A DNA stretch of 64,000 bases, from contig NZ_CP064031.1 in NCBI RefSeq assembly GCF_049532895.1, positions 1,860,001-1,924,000 of the forward strand, read 5' to 3'. The DNA comes from Dyella_B acidisoli. Lineage in GTDB: Bacteria; Pseudomonadota; Gammaproteobacteria; Xanthomonadales; Rhodanobacteraceae. The translations under genes and the position numbers were made by a program. The notes beneath the pieces were generated by a model. The model searched no databases and was not told where the DNA came from. It saw only the letters and a program-made list of their open reading frames with translations. Of this stretch, positions 25,975-33,485 are shown piece by piece. Position 1 is the first letter of the stretch. Each line of letters begins with the position of its first letter.

Positions 25975-26736
25975 ATGAAGCTAAACCAGATTGCCTCCAT
26001 AGCTGCCTTAGCGGTGGGAACGGCGGCGTGCAATCCCGCGGCGCCTATAGCTGGATCGGTTGATACGAACAGTCTTAACAAGGTGGCCACAGCTTCCTTC
26101 ACACCTTCCGACCAGGTCAGCGTTCAAGGGAAGCACGCGACGTCCCCGCTGCAAAATTTGCTCAATGTGTTCGCCGCACCCAACGCGGCTGCGTGGTCGG
26201 CCTTCAATTCGATTCCTTGCGTGCAGTGGAATGATCCAGAGCCTATAAAAAATCTGGAAGTACGCGACAAAGAGAGGGCATTTTACAGAGGAGGAAAACT
26301 TCTTCTTGCTGGATTCGGCGTCGTGGACATGCCAAACGGCAAGGTTGGCATTGATTTCGGTTTAGTGAAAGGTAACGAAGGCAATGTGGGCGTCACACTG
26401 AATGGTGATGCGGATCATGTGTATTCAATTTCGCTAGTAAAGTTTTACCCGAGCGAAAATTATCAAGACATCATCCAGCAGCAATTGCAATCCGGCGATA
26501 CCATTGCGCTGATCGCCGACCGTTGCGCGCTCGCCGAGTACGGCACAGGCAAGAACACGGGTAAGAACAAGTTCTACGAGATTCGCCTCGCTGCTGGCGC
26601 TGTGTATGTAGAAGCTTCAGTTGACGATGATGACGTATCCACTGCTAGCGCCTCAGCTCTCGGATCGACTGTATTTGTCTTTTATCGAAGCAAGCCATCG
26701 CGAAGGATCGCAAAGATGCGTTGTCACGAGCTTTAG
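25975..26736 (+). CDS. Putative immunity lipoprotein (X-Tfi) for the adjacent effector
   Basis: A 253-residue protein beginning with a lipoprotein signal peptide whose lipobox is GTAAC (C at about residue 19), so it should be anchored in a periplasmic membrane leaflet. ATG 25975 is preceded by GAGGAG. The mature part is not recognised beyond IALIADRCALAEYGTGK and a beta-rich region. In Xanthomonas, genes for X-T4SS toxins are paired with immunity lipoproteins that block periplasmic peptidoglycan-attacking toxins. The position 56 bp before a toxin gene and the lipoprotein signal support that role; specificity is inferred. GC is lower than in the surroundings. Confidence 0.65.
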   Translation: MKLNQIASIAALAVGTAACNPAAPIAGSVDTNSLNKVATASFTPSDQVSVQGKHATSPLQNLLNVFAAPNAAAWSAFNSIPCVQWNDPEPIKNLEVRDKERAFYRGGKLLLAGFGVVDMPNGKVGIDFGLVKGNEGNVGVTLNGDADHVYSISLVKFYPSENYQDIIQQQLQSGDTIALIADRCALAEYGTGKNTGKNKFYEIRLAAGAVYVEASVDDDDVSTASASALGSTVFVFYRSKPSRRIAKMRCHEL

Positions 26737-26792
26737 AGCACTTATTTTTAGCTCATGTCATCTAGTCAAGCATATCAAGGAGCAATATCACG

Positions 26793-28331
26793 ATGTCCAG
26801 TCGACAAGATAAGGCTGTAGCAACTGCGAATGCCTACAATCAAGGTAATATTGCAGGTTTAGACGATGCGATGACCCGGCGTCTAATTGCTTCTGTGGTT
26901 TTAACTGAAAGCAATGGTGGTGATCTGGATATCACCAATAGCCTTGGTTACGTCGGTCGGTATCAAGCCGGTGCTAGTTGGCTTGCTGATGCCGACTATA
27001 TTGATAGCAACAAATTGCGTACGGCGATGGCTGGAGATGGTTTTACACGCGAGGCAGCGTGGGGAGCTAAAGGCCATATGACAGAATTTCTGAATGATTC
27101 AGCCAACTGGAAGAATGGCTTGAGCTTGGATCAGTACAAGGCTTCTGCAGAACTACAGGACAGAGCTTTCAAGATAATCAGTGACAAGGCCTACAAACAG
27201 GCGATCCGAGAAGGAGTTCTTAGAGAAAGAGACGATGATTCGAAGATTGCAGGCTATCTTAAAGCTCGACACATTTCCGGCCCAGCTGGTGCCAGGAAGG
27301 CATTGGAAGGCATTGCTGTCAATGATGACTATCAAACAAGCAACATTAAGTATTTAGAAGACATTACACGTAATGGTGATGGCTTAAATCAAGTGATGAA
27401 CCACCATCGGGAACAACACTTTCAAATACAAGACGATCGTTCAGTGGGGCTCTTCAAAAACCATGAAGTTCTGCGCCAGGATAAGCATGGTGCTGATGTC
27501 GTCAAACTTCAAACCGATCTGCGTGACCTCGGCTATACCGATGTTCATGGGGATCCTCTGGAGCCCGATGGTCGATTCGGTCGCAACACGCACCATGCTG
27601 TCGAAAACTTCCAGCGTGATCATGACCTAAATGCAGATGGTGTGGTTGGTCCGAATACATGGGCTGCGTTGCGCAATGTAGTACGCATATCATCGGTTGC
27701 GCCCACGGTGACCCAAATCTCCGGGCAGAACCAGCAATCCTCACAGGACCCGGTGGATACATCACCTGTCTACCCGAGCGATACCGCGAACCAGCAGTTG
27801 GTACTACTGCAAGCACAGGTACTTGAAATGCAACGGCAAATGGAGGCGATGATTCGGCAACGCGAACTGGGGCACGAGAAGGAAAGGGGCGATTCGTTCG
27901 CTGTGTCAAGCGAAACGCCCCGGCACGCTGCGTTTGACGAGTACACCCCGGCTCAGCGTATCACCTGGCGATTGGGCTACAGCGACCCACGCCACCCGCA
28001 ACACGATCTCTACATTGACGTAAAAGAACGCCTGAAAGCCGACGGGCACCACCTTCCAGAAGATCGGCTAACCCAGGTCGTCGGCGAAATGCACACGCGA
28101 GGTTTCCAGCCGAACTGGGAAGGTTACGCCAAGGTGCACAACGACGCGGTGTATGTCTCGGACTTCAGCCCGTGGGCTAATCGGGTGCGCGTGGATCTAA
28201 AAGAACCCGCGCCGTCGGTGCAGGAGACGCTGCGACAAGTGGACGATCATCAACAGACCCTGACGCAACAGCATGCGTTGCGGGAACAACAGACGCAGAG
28301 CCGTGGGCACGGACACTCGCTGTCGCCGTGA
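26793..28331 (+). CDS. X-T4SS antibacterial effector: lysozyme-like domain + PG-binding domain + XVIPCD
   Basis: A 512-residue toxin. Residues 1-200 look lysozyme/transglycosylase-like: candidate catalytic E39 in SVVLTESNGGD, then LGYVGRYQAGASW. Residues about 230-293 form a PG_binding_1 domain (HGADVVKLQTDLRDLGY and DGVVGPNTWAAL). Residues about 396-512 are an XVIPCD secretion domain (DPRHPQHDLY, LPEDRLTQVVGEMH and a glutamine-rich tail). It should be recruited by VirD4 into neighbouring bacteria and cut peptidoglycan there. AAGGAGC precedes ATG 26793. The first 700 bp are visibly AT-richer than the XVIPCD part, consistent with acquisition of a toxin domain by exchange. Confidence 0.85.
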   Translation: MSSRQDKAVATANAYNQGNIAGLDDAMTRRLIASVVLTESNGGDLDITNSLGYVGRYQAGASWLADADYIDSNKLRTAMAGDGFTREAAWGAKGHMTEFLNDSANWKNGLSLDQYKASAELQDRAFKIISDKAYKQAIREGVLRERDDDSKIAGYLKARHISGPAGARKALEGIAVNDDYQTSNIKYLEDITRNGDGLNQVMNHHREQHFQIQDDRSVGLFKNHEVLRQDKHGADVVKLQTDLRDLGYTDVHGDPLEPDGRFGRNTHHAVENFQRDHDLNADGVVGPNTWAALRNVVRISSVAPTVTQISGQNQQSSQDPVDTSPVYPSDTANQQLVLLQAQVLEMQRQMEAMIRQRELGHEKERGDSFAVSSETPRHAAFDEYTPAQRITWRLGYSDPRHPQHDLYIDVKERLKADGHHLPEDRLTQVVGEMHTRGFQPNWEGYAKVHNDAVYVSDFSPWANRVRVDLKEPAPSVQETLRQVDDHQQTLTQQHALREQQTQSRGHGHSLSP

Positions 28332-28344
28332 TGACGAATATTCG

Positions 28345-28416
28345 GTAGGTTGGGGCGCAAACCCCAACATCGCCATACATGTAGAAGAGCATGTTGGGTT
28401 TTTCATCCCAACCTAC
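28345..28416. repeat. Family A palindromic repeat, 72 bp
   Basis: Starts GTAGGTTGGGGCGCAAACCC and ends TCCCAACCTAC; it is placed 13 bp after the effector stop codon. Confidence 0.85.
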
Positions 28417-28450
28417 ACTATGCGCTTCCTGACCTGCACCGTGAGGTTGA

Positions 28451-28475
28451 TCCCCCTCCCGAAAGAGGAGGGGGA
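28451..28475. terminator. Hairpin between convergent effector and porin genes
   Basis: An 8-bp stem TCCCCCTC / GAGGGGGA with a 9-base loop, lying 12 bp past the porin stop. No strong T-run follows. Confidence 0.45.
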
Positions 28476-28486
28476 CCCAGCGCCAC

Positions 28487-29914
28487 TCAGAACTTGTAAT
28501 ACGCACTCACATTAACCTGATTCCCACTGGTCGATACCCGATTCACCCCGTTCGAGGTGGAGTTGAGAATCGCGTGGATCCATTCCACCGCAAACGCGTA
28601 ATCCCCCACCGTGTACTGCAGGTTCGCGGCTACTTGGCGATTCTTCAGTAATCCAGTGGAGCCGTGATTGAACCAGCGAACCACATCGCTGGTGTTGGGC
28701 TTGCTGAAGGCATAGAACACATTGGCACTCCAGTTCGACGTGAACTTGTAGCCGCCCATCACGTATGCGCCGGTGTCCTTGATGTCGCCGAATTGCGAGA
28801 GGTCGCCGAAGATCTGGCCGATACCTCTGCCGGTGTATCCCACGCTCCTGAGTACCCACTGACCTGGTGTCCACTGGCCGCCGAGTTCGAAGGCTTCGCT
28901 GGAGAATTGGCGTTTGATCGGTGTCGGTTCGGTATTGCCCACGCCGGCCAGGTTGATCTGGCTCCAGTGCGCCGCGGCGAACAGCATCCATTCTTTCGGT
29001 TGCTCCACGTGCAGCTTGGCTTCGATCTGCGGGCGGAAGCCGGCGTTGCCTGCGCTGATGTAGTTCACCTCGTTGCCCGGACCGTTCCACGTTCCTTCAA
29101 ATGCGCCGACATCCAGCCGCCATTGCGGGCCGGTGGAACCGTGGTTGAGATCCTGCGAGAACACTATACCGGGGAAGCGCCAGCCGATGATGCCGGCGCC
29201 ATAACCCAATGGGAAGGCGATATGGCTGAGCGAGTTGGGCAGATCGTCCAGTGGGAACATCAGATCCCACATCTGGCCAATCTTGAACGAACTGCCGGTC
29301 ACCGGGTTTTCCAGCACCATATAGGCTTGGCGCAGGCGTGGCAGCGGCTGCTCTTGCGAGTAGGGTCCGGTGCCGTTGTTGCCGCCGAAGAAATCCATTT
29401 CCAGATGCGCGCCGCCGGTCCAATCGCCGGCCACTTTCGCTCCAGTGAGATCGAACCAGAAGCGGGTATTGCGGACGTCCACGCCGCTTAGTCGACCCGT
29501 TGAACCGGGAATCGGATACTCGGCGTTCTGGCCATTGCCGAAGGTGAAGCTCTTGCTCTGCGAGAACGCCGTGGCGTCGATGAAGCCATGCAACGCCACC
29601 GATACGCCCGGCGCGCTGCTGAAGGTCGGCGCCTGTTTCTGGACCGCCGCCACGGTGGTTTGCACTTGTGCCTGAGCCTGTTGTGTTTGCTGGATCTGCG
29701 TTTGTTGCTGCGTTTGCTGGTTCTGCAATTGAGTCAGCGCTTCGTGCATTTGTTGCAGATCCTGCTGCTGCTGATTGAGTTGCTGTTGCTGCTTTTCCAC
29801 CAATGCCTTCAACGCCTTGATTTCCTTCTCCCGGCTATCTTGTGCAGCGAATACAGGCATGGTCGCGGTCAGGCCCAGTGCCATAAGGGCCAGAAACAAA
29901 GTATGTCGTTTCAT
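28487..29914 (-). CDS. DcaP-like trimeric outer-membrane porin
   Basis: A 475-residue porin from ATG 29914 (AAGGAGC upstream), with a signal peptide ending in VFAAQ. A glutamine-rich coiled coil (about residues 25-95, KEIKALKALVEKQQQQL) typical of DcaP-family trimers comes next, then a 16-strand-type barrel from VALHGFIDATAF to the terminal phenylalanine in VNVSAYYKF. DcaP porins take up dicarboxylates and other small anions. The satP gene lies immediately upstream on the same strand with only 25 bp between, so a shared role in uptake of short organic acids is likely. Confidence 0.82.
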   Translation of the reverse strand: MKRHTLFLALMALGLTATMPVFAAQDSREKEIKALKALVEKQQQQLNQQQQDLQQMHEALTQLQNQQTQQQTQIQQTQQAQAQVQTTVAAVQKQAPTFSSAPGVSVALHGFIDATAFSQSKSFTFGNGQNAEYPIPGSTGRLSGVDVRNTRFWFDLTGAKVAGDWTGGAHLEMDFFGGNNGTGPYSQEQPLPRLRQAYMVLENPVTGSSFKIGQMWDLMFPLDDLPNSLSHIAFPLGYGAGIIGWRFPGIVFSQDLNHGSTGPQWRLDVGAFEGTWNGPGNEVNYISAGNAGFRPQIEAKLHVEQPKEWMLFAAAHWSQINLAGVGNTEPTPIKRQFSSEAFELGGQWTPGQWVLRSVGYTGRGIGQIFGDLSQFGDIKDTGAYVMGGYKFTSNWSANVFYAFSKPNTSDVVRWFNHGSTGLLKNRQVAANLQYTVGDYAFAVEWIHAILNSTSNGVNRVSTSGNQVNVSAYYKF

Positions 29915-29939
29915 GGAGTGCTCCTTATCGTTGGGTATG

Positions 29940-30512
29940 TCAGCTGGGCGCGCCAACGGGCAACACGACTCGCTTGTGCCCGTCATTGATGATTTCCGCT
30001 GCCGATAGATAAAACGCAAGCAAGGCGGTCAGCAGTCCTACGTAACCGCCGGCCGTATGCAATCCGGCCATACCGGTCCATTCACCCGCAGCAAGCAGGA
30101 AAAAGGTGATCCACAAAGCAAGGAAGATCAGCTGCAACGCACGTGCAGCGCGTAACGTGCCAAGCCACATGTAGAACGTGAATACGCCCCACATGAAGAG
30201 ATACCAACCCACGAAAGCACCCGGCACTTTGTCGTGCAAAAACAGTACGAACAACGCGAACGACCACCAGAACGCGCCGTAACTTACGAAGGCAGTCGTA
30301 CCGAAGGTGTTGCCTCGCGGCAGTTCCATAATGCCGGCAATTATCTGTGCCGTACCGCCGTAGGCCATGGCCACCGCAAGCACCATGTTCATGGCGTCGC
30401 CGGTGAACCAGCCGGCGTTGATCATGCTCAACAACCACGTTGTCAATGCGAACCCCGCCAGACCCAGCGGGGCTGGATTCGAGAATCGCGCAACAGCCTG
30501 TTCATTGCTCAT
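29940..30512 (-). CDS. satP: Acetate/succinate transporter (GPR1/FUN34/YaaH family)
   Basis: A 190-residue inner-membrane protein with six helices. The family signature NPAPLGLAGFALTTWLL sits at the start of helix 1; E. coli SatP is 188 residues. It imports acetate and succinate with protons. GGAGG precedes ATG 30512. It is the promoter-proximal gene of an apparent two-gene unit with the DcaP-like porin, giving a matched pair of outer- and inner-membrane routes. Confidence 0.93.
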   Translation of the reverse strand: MSNEQAVARFSNPAPLGLAGFALTTWLLSMINAGWFTGDAMNMVLAVAMAYGGTAQIIAGIMELPRGNTFGTTAFVSYGAFWWSFALFVLFLHDKVPGAFVGWYLFMWGVFTFYMWLGTLRAARALQLIFLALWITFFLLAAGEWTGMAGLHTAGGYVGLLTALLAFYLSAAEIINDGHKRVVLPVGAPS

Positions 30513-30958
30513 AGCAGGAACCTCCCCAAAAAGTGCGTTGATGGGATGGAGTGCGTGGCTCCGCGTTGCCCGCGATGCGTGCTCCTGATTGGCGCATGGG
30601 CGTGCATGGTGCGCTCCCCGCCACCATGCAGGTTTGAGTAGCAGACCGTATTTATTGCGGTGTCACTGATACGTTGAAAATGCCGGATGCTGCCGGCCGC
30701 GGCCTGTCGTAACAGGCGCCGATTGCGTGCTCGCAAGGGTGCTGTCGTCGCAACGGCCCGTACCGTTTGACGTGAGTCCTCCCTCCGCATGCCTGGTGAC
30801 CCGCCAGGCTTCCGACCCGCGCAACGCGGCTGGGTGCTGCAAGGCAGCAAGGTGGGCCGCGAATGCCCGGACCTATACCGGAACTTTACAGAAATGCGAC
30901 AGGAATAGTAGGCCTGTGGACGTCATTTCGCGTAAACCAAAAAAACACGCGGCTCTCG
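30513..30958. other. Intergenic region upstream of satP, no gene seen
   Basis: About 450 bp that must include the satP promoter. Short frames on both strands lack protein-like composition. A few small dyads are present but no regulator site could be named. Confidence 0.4.
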
Positions 30959-31030
30959 TGGGTGGGGAGCAAACCCCAACATCGTTATGCCGATCAACAT
31001 GGCAATGCTGGGGTTTGCACCCCTACCTAC
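30959..31030. repeat. Family A palindromic repeat carrying the mocA stop codon
   Basis: A 72-bp unit (GTGGGTGGGGAGCAAACCCC ... CCCCTACCTAC). The TAG that ends mocA (31027-31029 on the minus strand) is part of the conserved GTAGG end. Confidence 0.8.
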
Positions 31031-31650
31031 GGGAGCGGCTTTGGGGCAGCGAGCAACGCCTGCGCTCTACGTAGATCTTCCTGCGTATCGATATCCGCAA
31101 CGTCATCCGAGGCGAACACTTCCAGTCGAGCTGCTTCGCGTTGGAGCAAGGCACGCGCACCTTTCGGGCCGGACAGTACCGCCAGCGCATCAAAGCAATC
31201 ACGAGGAAACAAGGCAGGTGGTCCTTGCATACCGTCATGCTCCGTTGCGAATACGCGGCCGGGTGCTTGCCGATGCCGTTCCAGCATGGTTTTGAATGCC
31301 GTTGCACCAAGTAACGGTTGATCGGCCAAGGCCACCAGCACCGCCGAAGCATGCGGGAACGTGCGCATGACTTCGCTCACACCGGCAGCCAGCGAGCTAC
31401 CCATGCCCAGTTGCCAATCTTTGCAACGCACTAGGCGCAGTGGCAGGTCGTCGATTACGGCTTCCACATCATCGGCATAAGCGCCTGTTACAACGATGAC
31501 GGGGATGTCGGCTTCCAGCAGCATGCGTGCCACTCGTCGTACCATCGGTTCCCCGTCGATATCCGCGAGTTGTTTGGCGCCGCCAAAGCGGCTGCCTTCG
31601 CCTGCCGCGAGCAAGAGAATCACCGGCGAAAGGGAGACGGCTGACGGCAT
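31027..31650 (-). CDS. mocA: MobA-like nucleotidyltransferase (molybdenum cofactor cytidylyltransferase)
   Basis: A 207-residue cytoplasmic enzyme that attaches CMP to molybdopterin to give the dinucleotide cofactor used by xanthine-oxidase-family enzymes. Motifs: the nucleotide-binding LLLAAGEGSRFGGAKQLA at the N-terminus, GMGSSLAAGV and VALADQPLLG. Its start overlaps the xdhC stop (TGATG), so the two are coupled, and both diverge from the iorAB-type enzyme they would serve. The TAG stop lies within a family A repeat. Confidence 0.88.
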   Translation of the reverse strand: MPSAVSLSPVILLLAAGEGSRFGGAKQLADIDGEPMVRRVARMLLEADIPVIVVTGAYADDVEAVIDDLPLRLVRCKDWQLGMGSSLAAGVSEVMRTFPHASAVLVALADQPLLGATAFKTMLERHRQAPGRVFATEHDGMQGPPALFPRDCFDALAVLSGPKGARALLQREAARLEVFASDDVADIDTQEDLRRAQALLAAPKPLP

Positions 31651-32741
31651 CAGTGGATGGCGCCGTCGTTATCGCGCAAGTGACCACCGTTACGACGGTT
31701 GATCACTGCCATGATTTCGGCGGCGATCGCCAGCGCAATTTCTTCAGGCGTTTCGGAGCCGATATCCAGGCCCGCTGGCGCATGCACATGCACGCCATCG
31801 AGTGCGGGATTGTGGCGCATGCGCGCAACGCGTTCGCGCGAGCCCAATGCGCCGACATAAGCCACAGGAGCACCACGCAATGCACGGAGATAGGCGATGT
31901 CCTGTTCGAGATTGTGCGTCATCACTACCACGGAGCTATGTGGGTCTAGCGCTATCGCGTCATTGAGCTGCTGTGGTGTGGCGCATGCGGTGTGCAAACC
32001 CTCAGGCAGATCGGCTGTGCGCAAGCGCGCTGGATCGTGATCGACCAGCGTCGTGCGCCATCCCAGCGCGCTGGCCAGTGGTAACAGGGCGCGCGCTGCG
32101 GCACTGCTGCCGATGACGACCAATGCATGTGGCGGAGCGATGACTTCCACCAGCACGTCGACCTTGCCCTGTGCAGATGGAAGGTCCAATGTGCGAGCGC
32201 GATGTGAGGGGAGATTAGTTGCTTGCGCCATGATGACTTGCACCAGCGATGCATCGCCGATGGCATCGTAAAGCACGTCGTGTCCATGCCACGCCAATCG
32301 CCGCGGCATGAGCACTTGGTCGTTTTCCGCAAACAGCGTAGCCATGTGAATGGTGCGCCGCTCATCGAGGCAGCGCGCCAGCGTGTCGATGAAATCCGTA
32401 TCGTGGATCGCTAGCAGTGGCTCGATCAGCACTTCCAGCTCGCCGCCGCAACCCATTTCGATCAATACGTCCAGGCCGGATTCCGCGTTATAGCGCACCA
32501 GCTTGGGTTCGCCGCTGTCGATGATCTCCAGCGCGCGCGCCACGATGTCGCGTTGTGGGCAACCGCCGGAAAGTTCGCATACCACCTGGCCATCACCGAG
32601 CACCAGCATCCGTGTGCCGGGACGGCGAAAGGTGGAACCGCGCGTGCGGGTAAGCGTGGCAAGGGCGGCTTTCGGCGCCGCGGTGCGGTGCACGTCGCGC
32701 AATGCCGCAATCAAGATGCTTAGCTCGTGGGCCGAATTCAT
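31650..32741 (-). CDS. XdhC-family molybdenum cofactor insertion/sulfuration chaperone
   Basis: A 363-residue protein with an N-terminal XdhC/CoxI domain (TRTRGSTFRRPGTRMLV, ELSGGCPQRDIVARAL, EMGCGGELEVLIEPL) and a C-terminal Rossmann domain (ALVVIGSSAAARALLPLA, VVVMTHNLEQD, YVGALGSRERVARM). XdhC proteins bind the cofactor, promote its sulfuration and deliver it to the enzyme. It is the first gene of the maturation pair with mocA, 240 bp divergent from iorA. The ribosome site is weak. Confidence 0.9.
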   Translation of the reverse strand: MNSAHELSILIAALRDVHRTAAPKAALATLTRTRGSTFRRPGTRMLVLGDGQVVCELSGGCPQRDIVARALEIIDSGEPKLVRYNAESGLDVLIEMGCGGELEVLIEPLLAIHDTDFIDTLARCLDERRTIHMATLFAENDQVLMPRRLAWHGHDVLYDAIGDASLVQVIMAQATNLPSHRARTLDLPSAQGKVDVLVEVIAPPHALVVIGSSAAARALLPLASALGWRTTLVDHDPARLRTADLPEGLHTACATPQQLNDAIALDPHSSVVVMTHNLEQDIAYLRALRGAPVAYVGALGSRERVARMRHNPALDGVHVHAPAGLDIGSETPEEIALAIAAEIMAVINRRNGGHLRDNDGAIH

Positions 32742-32981
32742 CTTTGCTGTCGATGGATAAAAGGAGCAGAATCGCCAAGCGCGATGGTGTCACGTCTTTG
32801 ACGTTCGATGCCATCCTGCGCACGGGGTGGGTGGAGCAACGGTCGTCGGACTACGGCTTTTTTACGCTGGATTTGCTGAGATAGTCATTTCTCATCACGT
32901 GCGTGAAGAACACGGCAGTTTTAGGCAAGCGCGCCGAGTATCAGGCAACGTACGCTGTTCTTTTATACAAGGGGAAGCTTC

Positions 32982-33485
32982 ATGGTGTCCTTGTCTATCA
33001 ACGGTCAGACATATCCCGTCGACGTACCCGATGACATGCCGCTGCTATGGGTGCTGCGTGACGTCATCGGCCTGACCGGTACCAAGTTTGGCTGCGGCAT
33101 TGCGCAATGCGGTGCGTGCACCGTGCATCTGGATGGCCAGGCGGTGCGTTCGTGTGTGCTGCCGGTTGGCACCATTGGCAACCGCGCCATCACCACCATC
33201 GAGGCCGTGGGCAACACGCCCAGCGGGCAGAAGATCCAGCAGGCATGGCTGGATGTGGACGTCGTGCAATGCGGCTATTGCCAGTCCGGCCAGATCATGG
33301 CCGCCGCAGCGCTGCTCGCGCATACGCCCAATCCCAACGATGCGGATATCGATGCGGCAATGTCCGGCAACCTTTGCCGTTGCGCCACCTATGTGCGCAT
33401 TCGCGCCGCGATCAAGCAGGCAGCGACCGGCAAGGCGGAGCTCCAGCAAACAATCGTCAGCATGCCGGAAGGAGCTGCGTCATGA
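32982..33485 (+). CDS. iorA: (2Fe-2S) subunit of molybdenum hydroxylase (isoquinoline 1-oxidoreductase alpha type)
   Basis: A 167-residue electron-transfer subunit. A plant-ferredoxin-type 2Fe-2S cluster is bound by C38, C43, C46 and C58; a second cluster by C97, C100, C132 and C134 (CGYCQSGQ and LCRC). This is the standard layout of the small subunit of xanthine-oxidase-family enzymes. ATG 32982 has the good site AAGGGGAAG. The stop overlaps the start of the large subunit (ATGA). Partners are IorB and the triheme cytochrome encoded next. Confidence 0.93.
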   Translation: MVSLSINGQTYPVDVPDDMPLLWVLRDVIGLTGTKFGCGIAQCGACTVHLDGQAVRSCVLPVGTIGNRAITTIEAVGNTPSGQKIQQAWLDVDVVQCGYCQSGQIMAAAALLAHTPNPNDADIDAAMSGNLCRCATYVRIRAAIKQAATGKAELQQTIVSMPEGAAS

